A stretch of 64,000 nt of DNA from JBPEWY01 sp052032225 (GTDB lineage Bacteria; Bacteroidota; Bacteroidia; Flavobacteriales; Flavobacteriaceae), in assembly GCA_052032225.1 (NCBI GenBank), contig JBPEWY010000083.1:1-64000 (forward strand), read 5' to 3'. The notes beneath the pieces are model-generated. The model was not told the DNA's origin. It was given only the letters and a program-made list of their open reading frames with translations, and searched no databases. This document shows positions 8,147 to 16,774 of the stretch, one piece after another; within the stretch, counting starts at the first letter, position 1, and every line of letters starts with the position of its first letter. The position numbers were made by a program, and so were the translations under genes.

Positions 8147-8929
8147 TTATAATGATTTGGTTCTACCTCCATCTACGGGAAGATTTATACCGTTTATGTA
8201 TGATGCAGCCGGAGAAGCCAAAAAAGCAGCTGCATTAGCTACTTCTTCGGGCAGTGCAAAGCGCTTAGCCGGGATGGTGCTTTTCATTGCTGTGGCTACT
8301 TCGTCAGGTGTTTTACCTGTTTTTTGAGCTTTATTATTTATAATTTCTGTTAAGCGTTCTGTTGCAGTTGCACCCGGTAACACATTGTTTACTGTAATAT
8401 TAAACTGTCCAAGCTCATTAGCCAACGTTTTTGCCCAGTTTGCCACTGCACCACGTATAGTATTAGAGACACCAAGGCCATCTAACGGTTGTTTTACAGA
8501 GGTAGAAATAATATTAATTATTCGGCCGTACTGAGCTTTTTTCATTCCCGGTACTAATGCTTGCACCAATACATGATTACATTTTAAATGCTGTGTAAAA
8601 GCTGAATCAAAAGCTTCTAAAGTGGCATTAAAAACCGGTCCGCCAGCCGGACCACCAGTATTGTTTACTAAAATGTGATAATTTTTTTGTGCTGATGCTT
8701 TTTGTATTTTAGTATGTAGCTCTTGAGGATTACTAAAATCTGCCACTATATAATCGTGGTTTTGATTTTTATTTGGTAGCTGGGTTATAGTTTTTTTAAG
8801 CTTTTGCTCGTTTCGGGCAATCAAAGTAACATTAGCGCCAAGAGTAGCCAATGCAATAGCAGTAGCTTTACCAATACCTGCAGTACTACCACATACTACA
8901 GCGTTTTTATTTTTTAACTCTAAATTCAT
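8147..8929 (-). CDS. Short-chain dehydrogenase/reductase in the kynurenine operon
   Basis: A 260-residue Rossmann enzyme with the nucleotide-binding motif GSTAGIG (residues of about 14-20), the NNTGG variant of NNAG, an active-site region around IINIISTSVKQPL, and the C-terminal INLPVDGG typical of classical SDRs. Where most SDRs have YxxxK, this one reads NTIRGAVANWAKTL, so the catalytic Tyr appears to be replaced. Its gene lies 1 nt after the dehydrogenase gene and 16 nt before the ACMSD-like gene. The substrate is presumably an intermediate of the 2-aminomuconate branch, but that is inference. Confidence 0.83.
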   Translation of the reverse strand: MNLELKNKNAVVCGSTAGIGKATAIALATLGANVTLIARNEQKLKKTITQLPNKNQNHDYIVADFSNPQELHTKIQKASAQKNYHILVNNTGGPAGGPVFNATLEAFDSAFTQHLKCNHVLVQALVPGMKKAQYGRIINIISTSVKQPLDGLGVSNTIRGAVANWAKTLANELGQFNITVNNVLPGATATERLTEIINNKAQKTGKTPDEVATAMKSTIPAKRFALPEEVANAAAFLASPAASYINGINLPVDGGRTKSL

Positions 8930-8930
8930 G

Positions 8931-10376
8931 TTATTGGTATTTTATACAAACGTTTTTGGGTTCTGTAAAAAATCGTAATGCTTCAAAACCACCTTCTCTG
9001 CCTACGCCAGAATTTTTTACTCCTCCAAACGGAGTTCTTAAATCTCTAAACAGCCAAGAGTTAACCCATACAATACCGGCTTCAATTTCTTGACTTAATC
9101 GCATAATTCTATTTACATCTTTTGTCCAAATTGTAGCAGAGAGGCCGTAATCTACATTGTTAGCATACTGTAATGCATCTTCTTCGGTTTTAAATGGCAT
9201 AATAGTAACTACAGGGCCAAAAATTTCTTCTTGATTTACAGTGCAATTGGTGTTGTTAATTTCTATTACAGTTGGCTCTAAATAATACCCGTTTTCGTAG
9301 CCTTTTAGTACCACTTGATTACCTCCGCAAAGAATTTTACCACCTTCTTTTTTTGCAGTTTCTATATAAGATTTAACTTTTTCTAAGTGGGACTTAGAGA
9401 CCAATGCACCAATTTGAGTCTTAGAATTGGAGGGATGCCCAACAATTAGCTGTTTTGTTTTTGCAACAAAATCTTCTTTAAATTTTTCGTATAAAGATTC
9501 TTCAATAAATATTCTAGAACCGCAAAGACAAATCTGACCCTGATTGGCAAAAGAAGATTTAAGTGTTGTGCTTAACATAGAATCGTAATCGCAATCAGCA
9601 AATATTAAATTAGGGTTTTTTCCTCCTAGCTCTAATGATAATTTTTTAAACATAGGTGCTGCAGTTCTTGCTATTTGAGCTCCTGTTTTTGTACCTCCGG
9701 TAAAGGATATTGCTTTAATTTTTGGATGAGAAACAATACTTTGTCCGGTAGTTTGACCAGAGCCATGAACAATATTCAGAACTCCTTTGGGTAAACCGGC
9801 GTCATTACAAATCTCTGCTAACAAATAAGCAGTATAAGGGGTTACTTCGCTTGGTTTTGCCACAACAGTATTGCCTGCAGCAAGCGCGGGAGCAATTTTC
9901 CAGGTAAAAAGGTATAGCGGTAAATTCCAAGGAGATATACAACCTACAACGCCAATGGGTTGTCTGAGTGTAAAATTTATAGCCTTAAGGCCAACACTAT
10001 CATGAGCTTCACTAAAAAACTGAGTTATTGCTTTAGCAAAAAACGAAAAATTACTTGAGGCTCGTGGTATATCAACCGTTTTGGCAAGGCTAATTGGTTT
10101 ACCATTATCTAAAGACTCTGCTTTAGCTAAATCATCTAACCGTTCATTAATAATTGAAGCAATTTTTAAAAGTATTTTACTGCGCTCTTCTATTGGGGTT
10201 TGAGACCATTTTTTAAATGCGGTTTGTGCAGCTTTGTATGCTTGCTCTACATCATCTTCATTAGAGTCTGGTATTTTACCATAAACTTCACCATTAGATG
10301 GGTTGTAATTATCTAACCATTTATTAGAAATGGGTTTGCAAAAGTTACCATCAATGAAGTTTAATATTGTAACCAT
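8931..10376 (-). CDS. Aldehyde dehydrogenase, probable 2-aminomuconate semialdehyde dehydrogenase
   Basis: A 481-residue NAD(P)-dependent aldehyde dehydrogenase with the general base Glu249 (LSLELGGK) and nucleophile Cys283 (GQICLCGSR), the cofactor motif FTGGTKTG, and SPWNLPL. In the family this length and these motifs fit the 2-hydroxymuconate/2-aminomuconate semialdehyde dehydrogenase group. It would oxidise the ACMSD product to 2-aminomuconate, the substrate of the RidA-type deaminase encoded just upstream. The pathway role rests on the operon. Confidence 0.87.
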   Translation of the reverse strand: MVTILNFIDGNFCKPISNKWLDNYNPSNGEVYGKIPDSNEDDVEQAYKAAQTAFKKWSQTPIEERSKILLKIASIINERLDDLAKAESLDNGKPISLAKTVDIPRASSNFSFFAKAITQFFSEAHDSVGLKAINFTLRQPIGVVGCISPWNLPLYLFTWKIAPALAAGNTVVAKPSEVTPYTAYLLAEICNDAGLPKGVLNIVHGSGQTTGQSIVSHPKIKAISFTGGTKTGAQIARTAAPMFKKLSLELGGKNPNLIFADCDYDSMLSTTLKSSFANQGQICLCGSRIFIEESLYEKFKEDFVAKTKQLIVGHPSNSKTQIGALVSKSHLEKVKSYIETAKKEGGKILCGGNQVVLKGYENGYYLEPTVIEINNTNCTVNQEEIFGPVVTIMPFKTEEDALQYANNVDYGLSATIWTKDVNRIMRLSQEIEAGIVWVNSWLFRDLRTPFGGVKNSGVGREGGFEALRFFTEPKNVCIKYQ

Positions 10377-10399
10377 TAGAAGTTGTGTAATTATAAGTT

Positions 10400-10822
10400 T
10401 TACGATTGTTTTTTGTAAGCTGTAACTTTTATCTCTACTACTAAATCCGGATGTGGTAACTGATGTACTGCAACTGTTGTTCTGGCCGGACCGGTTTCTT
10501 TGCTAAAATACTCTGCGTACACCTCATTATAACCGGCAAAATCATTCATGTTTACCAAAAATGTTGTTACATCTACTACATCTTGTAAAGTAGCGCCTTC
10601 TTCTGCTAAGTAATCTTTAATGTTCTCTAAAACTGCTCTTGTTTGAGCTTTTATATCTAGCTTTTTTGTGCCCATTTCATCTATTATCTCTACACCTTCA
10701 AAAGTATTATCAGGGCGTCTTGAGCTGGTACCAGAAACAAAAATAAAATCTCCTACTCGTTTTACATGTGGGTATGCGCCTCTGGGTGTTGCTTTACCTT
10801 TAATAAGTTTACTAGTATTCAT
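10400..10822 (-). CDS. RidA family protein, probable 2-aminomuconate deaminase
   Basis: A 140-residue YjgF/YER057c/UK114 protein. The start ATG at 10822 was chosen over an earlier in-frame one because it lies 10 nt after the kmo stop and gives the usual N-terminus (MNTSKLIKGKATPRGAYPHV). Conserved parts are IFVSGTSSRRPD, the Arg in GPARTTVAVHQLPHPDLVVEIKV and a trimer-forming fold. In bacterial kynurenine and nitrobenzoate pathways this subtype hydrolyses 2-aminomuconate to 4-oxalocrotonate and ammonia. Flanking genes supply its substrate. Confidence 0.85.
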   Translation of the reverse strand: MNTSKLIKGKATPRGAYPHVKRVGDFIFVSGTSSRRPDNTFEGVEIIDEMGTKKLDIKAQTRAVLENIKDYLAEEGATLQDVVDVTTFLVNMNDFAGYNEVYAEYFSKETGPARTTVAVHQLPHPDLVVEIKVTAYKKQS

Positions 10823-10832
10823 AATAGTGTTT

Positions 10833-12239
10833 TTATTGGTGCTGTATTTTTTTTGCAATGTTATCTTCTTCTATAATTTCTTTTGTTTCTTCTTTTACTT
10901 TTTTTAATACGGTTGCTAAATCTTCGTCTGTATTTATCTCATTATCTGCGATCATATTTAAAAGAGCTTTGTCTTGAGCTCTTCCAAGAGTCATAGCCTT
11001 ACTATATGGCATATTTTCATTAAAAGTTACCATTGCATATTTAGAAAAATACTGATCAGGGTATGTTTGTTCTAAGGCAATTTCGAGTTTTCTTTTTTTC
11101 TGGAAAATAGGATTCGCCACATGATCTTTCATCTCGTGAAAGTTATCTAAAGCCAAATCTGCTATAGCATCTGTATCTTTTTTTCGGGTTTTTTCGTAGG
11201 CTTTAAATGTAGCTTCCCAATTGCCTTGATGTTGTTCTAAAATTTCATCGAAAACCACTACATCTTCAAACGATGCATTCATTCCTTGTCCGTAAAAAGG
11301 CACAATAGCATGTGCAGCATCACCCATTAATAGCGTATTGCCTTTATAATGCCAAGGAGAACATTTTACTGTACCCAGTGCTCCTGTTGGATTGGCAAAA
11401 AACTCATCAACTAAGTTAGGCATTAGTTTATAAGCATCCGGAAATTGCTCTTTAAAAAAGGTGGTAACTTTTTCGGCGTTATTAAGGTTGTCAAAATTAT
11501 ACTTTCCTTCATTATACGATAAGAAAAGTGTTACTGTAAAGCTGCCGTCTAAGTTGGGTAAGGCAATTAACATAAAATCACCTCGAGGCCATATGTGTAG
11601 CGCGTTTTTTTCTATTTTAAAACCACCGTCTTGGGTTGGTGGTATTGAGAGTTCTTTATAGCCGTGTTGCAAATAATTTTGCGAGTAGCTAAATAAAAAC
11701 TTTTTTTCTAGGTAATAACTTTTACGTAACACAGACCCGGCACCATCTGTGCCAATAATTACATCGGCATTTAACTGTAGTTCTTTTTTAGTTTCATAAC
11801 AATAAAATGTGGCTGTTGTATTTTCTATATCTACCGATGTACATTTTTTGTTAAATAAAATAGATACGTTATTATGGTTTTCTGCTTCGGTTAATAGCAC
11901 TCCGTTAAGCTCTCCTCTAGAAATAGAGTTAATGTATTCATGACTACGACCGCTATAAGGAGATAAAAATGAATTTCCGGAAGTATCGTGAATCATTCTA
12001 CCATTCATTGGGATACATAGTGGGGTTATTTTATGATTTATACCCACTAACTTCATTGCTTTAATTCCTCTATCAGAAAAGGCTAAATTTATAGATCTTC
12101 CGGCGCTAATATTAGTTTTTCTTAAATCAGGTCTCTTTTCTGCAACGGTTACTTTATATCCTCTTTGCGCCAAACGTAAGGCCAAGAGAGAACCACACAA
12201 GCCTGCTCCAATTATTAGAATGTGTTCGTTTTTTTTCAT
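10833..12239 (-). CDS. kmo: Kynurenine 3-monooxygenase
   Basis: A 468-residue FAD aromatic hydroxylase. The N-terminal dinucleotide fold GAGLCGSLLALRLAQRGY (Gly11, Gly13, Gly16) and the second FAD motif LLMGDAAHAIVPFYGQGMNA are intact, and PRGDFMLIALPN follows the KMO pattern. It hydroxylates L-kynurenine to 3-hydroxykynurenine with NADPH and O2. The start overlaps the kynU stop by 4 nt (ATGA), showing translational coupling. The C-terminal tail is hydrophilic, unlike the membrane anchor of mitochondrial KMO. Confidence 0.95.
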   Translation of the reverse strand: MKKNEHILIIGAGLCGSLLALRLAQRGYKVTVAEKRPDLRKTNISAGRSINLAFSDRGIKAMKLVGINHKITPLCIPMNGRMIHDTSGNSFLSPYSGRSHEYINSISRGELNGVLLTEAENHNNVSILFNKKCTSVDIENTTATFYCYETKKELQLNADVIIGTDGAGSVLRKSYYLEKKFLFSYSQNYLQHGYKELSIPPTQDGGFKIEKNALHIWPRGDFMLIALPNLDGSFTVTLFLSYNEGKYNFDNLNNAEKVTTFFKEQFPDAYKLMPNLVDEFFANPTGALGTVKCSPWHYKGNTLLMGDAAHAIVPFYGQGMNASFEDVVVFDEILEQHQGNWEATFKAYEKTRKKDTDAIADLALDNFHEMKDHVANPIFQKKRKLEIALEQTYPDQYFSKYAMVTFNENMPYSKAMTLGRAQDKALLNMIADNEINTDEDLATVLKKVKEETKEIIEEDNIAKKIQHQ

Positions 12240-13510
12240 GCCGGAACTTGTAAAATATTTTTTAAAATAGACACCATTTTAAATACATCTTGAAAACTAT
12301 TGTAAAGAGGCACGGGGGCAACTCTAATTACATCGGGTTCACGCCAATCTGAAATTACACCTGCTTGGGTTAATTGTGTGTGTAATGTTTTGTTGGCATT
12401 TTTTACTCTTATAGATAATTGGCATCCTCTTTCATCTGGATTTTTTGGTGTAATAATTTCTATTTGATCGTTTTGAATAGAATTTATTAAAAACTCTAAA
12501 TATCCGGTTAGTAATACTGATTTTTCTCTGAGTTTATCAATACCTACTTCTTCAAAAATATCTAATGAAGCTTTAATTGCAGCCATAGATAAAATAGGAG
12601 GGTTACTAAGTTGCCATCCTTCGGCTCCGGGGAGGCTGTCAAAATCATGTCTCATATTAAACCGGGTTTCTTTGTTGTGCCCCCACCAGCCTTCAAATTT
12701 TTTAAGATTTTTGTTGTAAGCATGTTTTTCATGAACAAATAAACCTGCTAAGCTTCCCGGTCCTGAGTTTAAATATTTATATGTGCACCAAGCTGCAAAA
12801 TCTACACCGCTTTCATGCAAGTTAGGCGCAATGTTGCCTATACCGTGAGCTAGGTCTATACCTACTGTACAATTTTTTTTATGACCAATCTCTGCTATAC
12901 GCTTTAAATTAAAATATTGCCCGGTATAATAATTTACTCCACCAATTAATAACATGGCAATTTGGTCTCCTTGCTCGTCTAATAATTGTTCTAAATCTTC
13001 TATATGCAAGCAAGATTCTCCTGGTCTGGGTTTCCATTCTATAAGTCCCTCTTCAGGATTAAAACCATGAAATTTTAGTTGTGATTGCACGGCATATTTA
13101 TCTGAAGGAAATGCATCACTCTCTATTACAACTTTATATTTGGTTGGTGTGGGATTGTAAAAAGAAACCATTAGTAAATGTAAGTTGGTTGTTAGGGTAT
13201 TCATACAAACAACTTCTATTGGTTTTGCACCCACCAATTTAGCCATACTGTTAGTTAAAAACTCATGATAAGGCATCCAAGGGTTTTTAGCCTTAGTGTG
13301 CCCTTCTACTCCCATAGTAGCCCAATCGTTAAGTTCTTGCTCTATGTATTTTTTTGTTGTTTTGGGTTGCAAGCCTAACGAGTTTCCGCACATGTAAACA
13401 CATTCATTACCGTCTTTAGTTTTAGGGATATGAAATTTATCTCTGTATGATGCTAAAGGGTCTATTGCATCTAAATGTTTCGCAAAATCAAGTGTAGCTT
13501 TGTATTCCAT
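12236..13510 (-). CDS. kynU: Kynureninase
   Basis: A 424-residue PLP enzyme. The Schiff-base lysine is Lys245 in CTYKYLNSGPGS, the pyridine-nitrogen Asp is Asp219 (GIDLAHG), and the N-terminal YMCGNSLGLQPK is diagnostic of kynureninases. It cleaves 3-hydroxykynurenine to 3-hydroxyanthranilate and alanine. It overlaps kmo by 4 nt and directly abuts the DUF6503 gene (stop at 13511, start at 13510). Confidence 0.95.
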   Translation of the reverse strand: MEYKATLDFAKHLDAIDPLASYRDKFHIPKTKDGNECVYMCGNSLGLQPKTTKKYIEQELNDWATMGVEGHTKAKNPWMPYHEFLTNSMAKLVGAKPIEVVCMNTLTTNLHLLMVSFYNPTPTKYKVVIESDAFPSDKYAVQSQLKFHGFNPEEGLIEWKPRPGESCLHIEDLEQLLDEQGDQIAMLLIGGVNYYTGQYFNLKRIAEIGHKKNCTVGIDLAHGIGNIAPNLHESGVDFAAWCTYKYLNSGPGSLAGLFVHEKHAYNKNLKKFEGWWGHNKETRFNMRHDFDSLPGAEGWQLSNPPILSMAAIKASLDIFEEVGIDKLREKSVLLTGYLEFLINSIQNDQIEIITPKNPDERGCQLSIRVKNANKTLHTQLTQAGVISDWREPDVIRVAPVPLYNSFQDVFKMVSILKNILQVPA

Positions 13511-14191
13511 TTACTTGGTTTTTACAGTAATATTGGTAAAATATAATTTAAAACTACCATCGTTATTAACATGATTTGTAGCTATTTTTAAGTTGCCAGC
13601 ATCTTTATAATCTTGCCAGGTTGTAATTAAAGATGGCTCACTACTATTTTGTTCTCTAAACACCCATTCTTTAATTAGGTAATCGTCTTCAAAGTAAAAA
13701 TCATATGCATCTCCGGGGGTGTAGCCACCTTCATTTTTGTAAACTATAGTTAGTTTATTCATGCTTTTGTTACTAATAGGGGCTGTGCTGTTGGGGGTAA
13801 ATGTGTAAGTGAAACTTTTTTTATCCCAGATTAAATTAAATGGGGCTAATAACCAATATTTATCATTAATAAAAGCTCGGTCTGCTTTAATTAAAGCACT
13901 GTCTAAAGGCGTTTTTCTAACATAACTAACAGTATCTGTATTTGTTATAAGGGTAATGCTGTTTTTTTTTGGTTCCCAAACCCATGAACGCTCAAAATGA
14001 CGCTCACCTCTATCTACATTAAAGGTGTATGTTAAAGATGTAACATTTTGCCAGTGTTCAAAACCATGTGCTTCAGCTATTTTTTCAAGAATGCTTTTTT
14101 GTTGTTGTTGGGAATTTTTTTGTTTGGTTTTGGTGTTTGTATTGCAAGAGATAAGAATGGCTAAAACCAATAAAAAGGGGTACCGTTTCAT
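13511..14191 (-). CDS. DUF6503 family lipoprotein
   Basis: A 226-residue protein beginning MKRYPFLLVLAILISCNTN, a lipoprotein signal with Cys16 as the likely lipidated residue. The rest (IAEAHGFEHWQNVTSLTYTFNV, HFERSWVWEPK, YKNEGGYTPGDAYDFYFEDDYLIKEWVFRE) resembles the flavobacterial DUF6503 outer-membrane-associated family, of unknown function. It is the first gene of the kynurenine operon and touches kynU, but nothing in its sequence points to catalysis. A role at the envelope is inferred. Confidence 0.75.
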   Translation of the reverse strand: MKRYPFLLVLAILISCNTNTKTKQKNSQQQQKSILEKIAEAHGFEHWQNVTSLTYTFNVDRGERHFERSWVWEPKKNSITLITNTDTVSYVRKTPLDSALIKADRAFINDKYWLLAPFNLIWDKKSFTYTFTPNSTAPISNKSMNKLTIVYKNEGGYTPGDAYDFYFEDDYLIKEWVFREQNSSEPSLITTWQDYKDAGNLKIATNHVNNDGSFKLYFTNITVKTK

Positions 14192-14209
14192 GTGTTTTTA
14201 AATTTCAGT

Positions 14210-14227
14210 AAAGATAATGATATCTTT
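14210..14227. promoter_or_regulatory. Inverted repeat between the kynurenine operon and the CDGSH gene
   Basis: AAAGATA (14210-14216) and TATCTTT (14221-14227) form a perfect 7-bp inverted repeat around ATGA in the 98-bp divergent intergenic region. On the minus strand it contains TATCTTTA, one base off the -7 consensus, about 20 nt before the first operon gene. It may be an operator; no regulator gene is adjacent. Confidence 0.35.
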
Positions 14228-14289
14228 TTTTAGTTTTTGTTGCTACAGATTTTAAGTATCTTTAATAACAAGACTAAAAATTTTTAAGA

Positions 14290-14718
14290 ATGGATGTTAC
14301 AAAAGAATATACCAATGGCGAGGTTACTATTGTTTGGAAGCCTAAAAAATGTATTCATTCCGGTAATTGTGTTAGAGGATTACCAGATGTTTTTATGCCA
14401 AAAGAGAAACCTTGGATTAAAATTGATAATGCAGACTCAGAATCATTAATTAAACAAGTACAAGAATGTCCTTCGGGTGCATTAAGTTATTATTTAAATT
14501 CCGGAGAGGATAAAACCACAGCAAAGAATGTATCGTTAGAAACTAAAGTTGAAGTTTTAGAAAACGGACCGCTTTTAGTTTACGGAACTATACACATTAC
14601 GCATAGGGATGGTAGTACAGAGAAAAAAAATAAAACAACGGCTTTTTGCAGATGTGGGTATTCTGGTAATAAACCTTATTGTGATGGTTCGCACACTAAT
14701 GCAAACTTTAACGGATAA
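14290..14718 (+). CDS. Fe-S protein: YjdI-like (4Fe-4S) domain fused to CDGSH zinc-finger-type 2Fe-2S domain
   Basis: A 142-residue protein. Residues of about 10-70 contain CIHSGNC (Cys21, Cys27) and ECPSGAL, the pattern of the Fer4_19 mono-cluster domain. The C-terminal part holds FCRCGYSGNKPYCDGSH, the 3-Cys/1-His CDGSH motif that binds a 2Fe-2S cluster in mitoNEET-type proteins. It is transcribed divergently from the kynurenine operon. It probably works in electron transfer or cluster handling in the cytoplasm; a link to tryptophan breakdown is not shown. Confidence 0.87.
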   Translation: MDVTKEYTNGEVTIVWKPKKCIHSGNCVRGLPDVFMPKEKPWIKIDNADSESLIKQVQECPSGALSYYLNSGEDKTTAKNVSLETKVEVLENGPLLVYGTIHITHRDGSTEKKNKTTAFCRCGYSGNKPYCDGSHTNANFNG

Positions 14719-14845
14719 AAAAATCCCTCTGACGAGCAAAGGGACCTGAAGGAATATATATAGACGCATTAATGCGGGATGTGCTATTATATATACGATT
14801 AATTTTAGCTTTTTGGATTTTAAGGTTTAAAAAAAAACGTGAGAT

Positions 14846-15916
14846 TTAATTCTCATTAAAAACATCAATTGCAGGAAGCGCCTTTTTATTAAAATCAAAA
14901 AGAGCTTGGTTTTCCCAAGCCGACCCATCTGTAGCATTTTCACCTTTAAAGGCTACCAATTCTGCTCCCCAATATGCAATACCTTTTCCTAAACGATTGT
15001 TTTTTATAATGCTAAATAACTTGTTGAGGTATTGTTTTTGCCCCGATGGAGTTGCGGGATACGCATCAAGTAGTTGGTTTTGTAATCCTACAACATTATG
15101 GGTTTGGTCATTCCAGTTTAAAGTAAAAGGATAGGCGGTTTCTGCAATAAGAAAGGGTTTATTAAACACAGTTAATTTATCTAAGCTATTTGAAAAAGCA
15201 ACCAAATCTTTGCCGTGCCAAATGGGGTAGTATGATATTCCAATGTAATCAAAATCTAAGTTATTAAACTCATTAAAAAAATAGAAAGCGTTTTCATGGC
15301 CGGCATAATGCAGCATAATTTTGGTGCTAGAACTTGCATCTCTAACAGCCTCACATCCAATTTCTAACAATGATGTAAGTTCAGTAATGTTATCAATATA
15401 CCCGGTAGGATGTAAAAAACCATTATTAATTTCGTTCCCTATTTGTATGATTTCAGGATTAATTTCTGATACAATCTTGTAAGTGTAGTTATAAACGCTA
15501 TCTTTTAAATTAGAAAAAGATAAATTTTTCCATTTAGAAGGAGTTTCTTGTTGTGATGGGTCTGCCCATGAGTCTGAATAGTGTACGGTAAGCCAAAGTT
15601 TTAAACCATTATTTTTAATCTCTTTTGAAAAAGATTTTACAGTTTTAAAATTAGAAAAAGGTTTTGTTGGTGAATGCCAGAGTCTTACCCTAACGGTATT
15701 TACACCGTTATTTTTTAAAAAAGGTAAAATAGAAATCGGGTTAGAGTTTTTGTTAAAAAAAGTAATGTTGTACTCATTTACTTCTGGGATAGAAGATAAA
15801 TCTACAGCTTTTAAAAAACTATCATTAGTTGCATTATGAACTTGTTCATTTTGAGGGGCGTTGTCATTGGTACATGACACCAATAAACTGATTACTAAAA
15901 GAAAATAAAACCTCAT
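14846..15916 (-). CDS. GH53 family endo-beta-1,4-galactanase lipoprotein
   Basis: A 356-residue protein; the ATG at 15916 is chosen because it begins the lipoprotein signal MRFYFLLVISLLVSC with Cys15. The GH53 TIM barrel is clear: KNNGVNTVRVRLWHSP, LTVHYSDSWADPSQQETP, the acid/base Glu in IIQIGNEINNG and the nucleophile Glu in FLIAETAYPF. It should cut the beta-1,4-galactan backbone of type I arabinogalactan at the cell surface. No SusC/SusD pair or other polysaccharide gene is adjacent, so it is a lone enzyme here. Confidence 0.88.
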   Translation of the reverse strand: MRFYFLLVISLLVSCTNDNAPQNEQVHNATNDSFLKAVDLSSIPEVNEYNITFFNKNSNPISILPFLKNNGVNTVRVRLWHSPTKPFSNFKTVKSFSKEIKNNGLKLWLTVHYSDSWADPSQQETPSKWKNLSFSNLKDSVYNYTYKIVSEINPEIIQIGNEINNGFLHPTGYIDNITELTSLLEIGCEAVRDASSSTKIMLHYAGHENAFYFFNEFNNLDFDYIGISYYPIWHGKDLVAFSNSLDKLTVFNKPFLIAETAYPFTLNWNDQTHNVVGLQNQLLDAYPATPSGQKQYLNKLFSIIKNNRLGKGIAYWGAELVAFKGENATDGSAWENQALFDFNKKALPAIDVFNEN

Positions 15917-15950
15917 GTGTAGGAGAGTGAAAATGCCATATAAAAATAAA

Positions 15951-15977
15951 AAACCCTGCAAATTTGCAGGGTTTTTT
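15951..15977 (-). terminator. Terminator after the Nif3/coiled-coil operon
   Basis: AAACCCTGCAAA and TTTGCAGGGTTT form a near-perfect hairpin with A- and T-runs on both sides. It lies between the stop of the upstream operon (15990) and the GH53 start, on the minus strand. Confidence 0.8.
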
Positions 15978-15989
15978 AAGCTTTATTTT

Positions 15990-16772
15990 TTATGATAGTG
16001 AAGCAAAAAGCTTCTCCATTTTTTCACGCTCTTCTTCGGCTAATGCAGGGTCAACTAAAATTCTCCCGCTGTGCTCGTCTGTAATTATTTTTTTTCTTGA
16101 AGCTATTTCCATTTGAACTTGAGGCGGAATAGTAAAGAACGAACCTCCAGAAGCTCCACGCTCAATTGGTACAACGGCTAAACCGTTTTTAACGCTTTTT
16201 CTAATACGCTTATATGCATTTACTAAACGCTCGTCTATATTTTTTTCGAACTCTTCAGACTTTTTTAATAATGCTTGCTCTTCTTTTTCAGTTTCTGCTA
16301 AAATATCGTTTAGTTCTCCTTTTTTGTGTTTTAAGTGAGCTTCACGTTCTTTTAAGCGAGTTTTAGTTTCTGCAATAACCTCTTTCTTTTGCTCTATTTT
16401 AGCCTTATATTCTTTAATATGCTTTTCGGCTAATTGTATTTCTAACTCTTGGTACTCTATTTCTTTACTTAAAGAGTTGTATTCCCTGTTATTACGAACG
16501 TTTTTTTGCTGCTCTGTATATTTCTTAATAAGCGCTTTGGCTTCTTCTATAAGATTTTTTTTGCTGGCAATGTCGTGGTTTATTGTATCTAATTCTGCAG
16601 AAAGTTTGTCTAAACGGGTTTTAAGTCCTTCAACTTCATCTTCTAAATCTTCAACCTCTAAAGGAAGTTCACCTCTAATATTTCTAATTTCATCAACTCG
16701 AGAATCAATTAATTGCAAATCGTATAATGCTCTTAATTTTTCTTCTACGGTTGTTTCAGTTTTTTTTGCCAT
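15990..16772 (-). CDS. Coiled-coil protein of the C4-type zinc-ribbon (DUF164/CdsZ) family lacking the zinc cysteines
   Basis: A 260-residue protein. Residues of about 10-190 are a long heptad-rich coiled coil (VEDLEDEVEGLKTRLDKLSA and onward). The C-terminal part (VVPIERGASGGSFFTIPPQV, then HSGRILVDP) aligns with the family's zinc ribbon, but the positions that normally carry CxxC pairs are Ala/Ser and Glu/Ser here, and the protein has no cysteine at all. The gene lies 2 nt downstream of nif3, the usual partner in Bacteroidota. Molecular role unclear. Confidence 0.85.
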   Translation of the reverse strand: MAKKTETTVEEKLRALYDLQLIDSRVDEIRNIRGELPLEVEDLEDEVEGLKTRLDKLSAELDTINHDIASKKNLIEEAKALIKKYTEQQKNVRNNREYNSLSKEIEYQELEIQLAEKHIKEYKAKIEQKKEVIAETKTRLKEREAHLKHKKGELNDILAETEKEEQALLKKSEEFEKNIDERLVNAYKRIRKSVKNGLAVVPIERGASGGSFFTIPPQVQMEIASRKKIITDEHSGRILVDPALAEEEREKMEKLFASLS

Positions 16773-16774
16773 AT

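Noticed and set aside
14719..14760. Possible terminator after the CDGSH gene
   Set aside because: TCCCT/AGGGA forms only a 5-bp stem with a long loop and no T-run; too weak to list.
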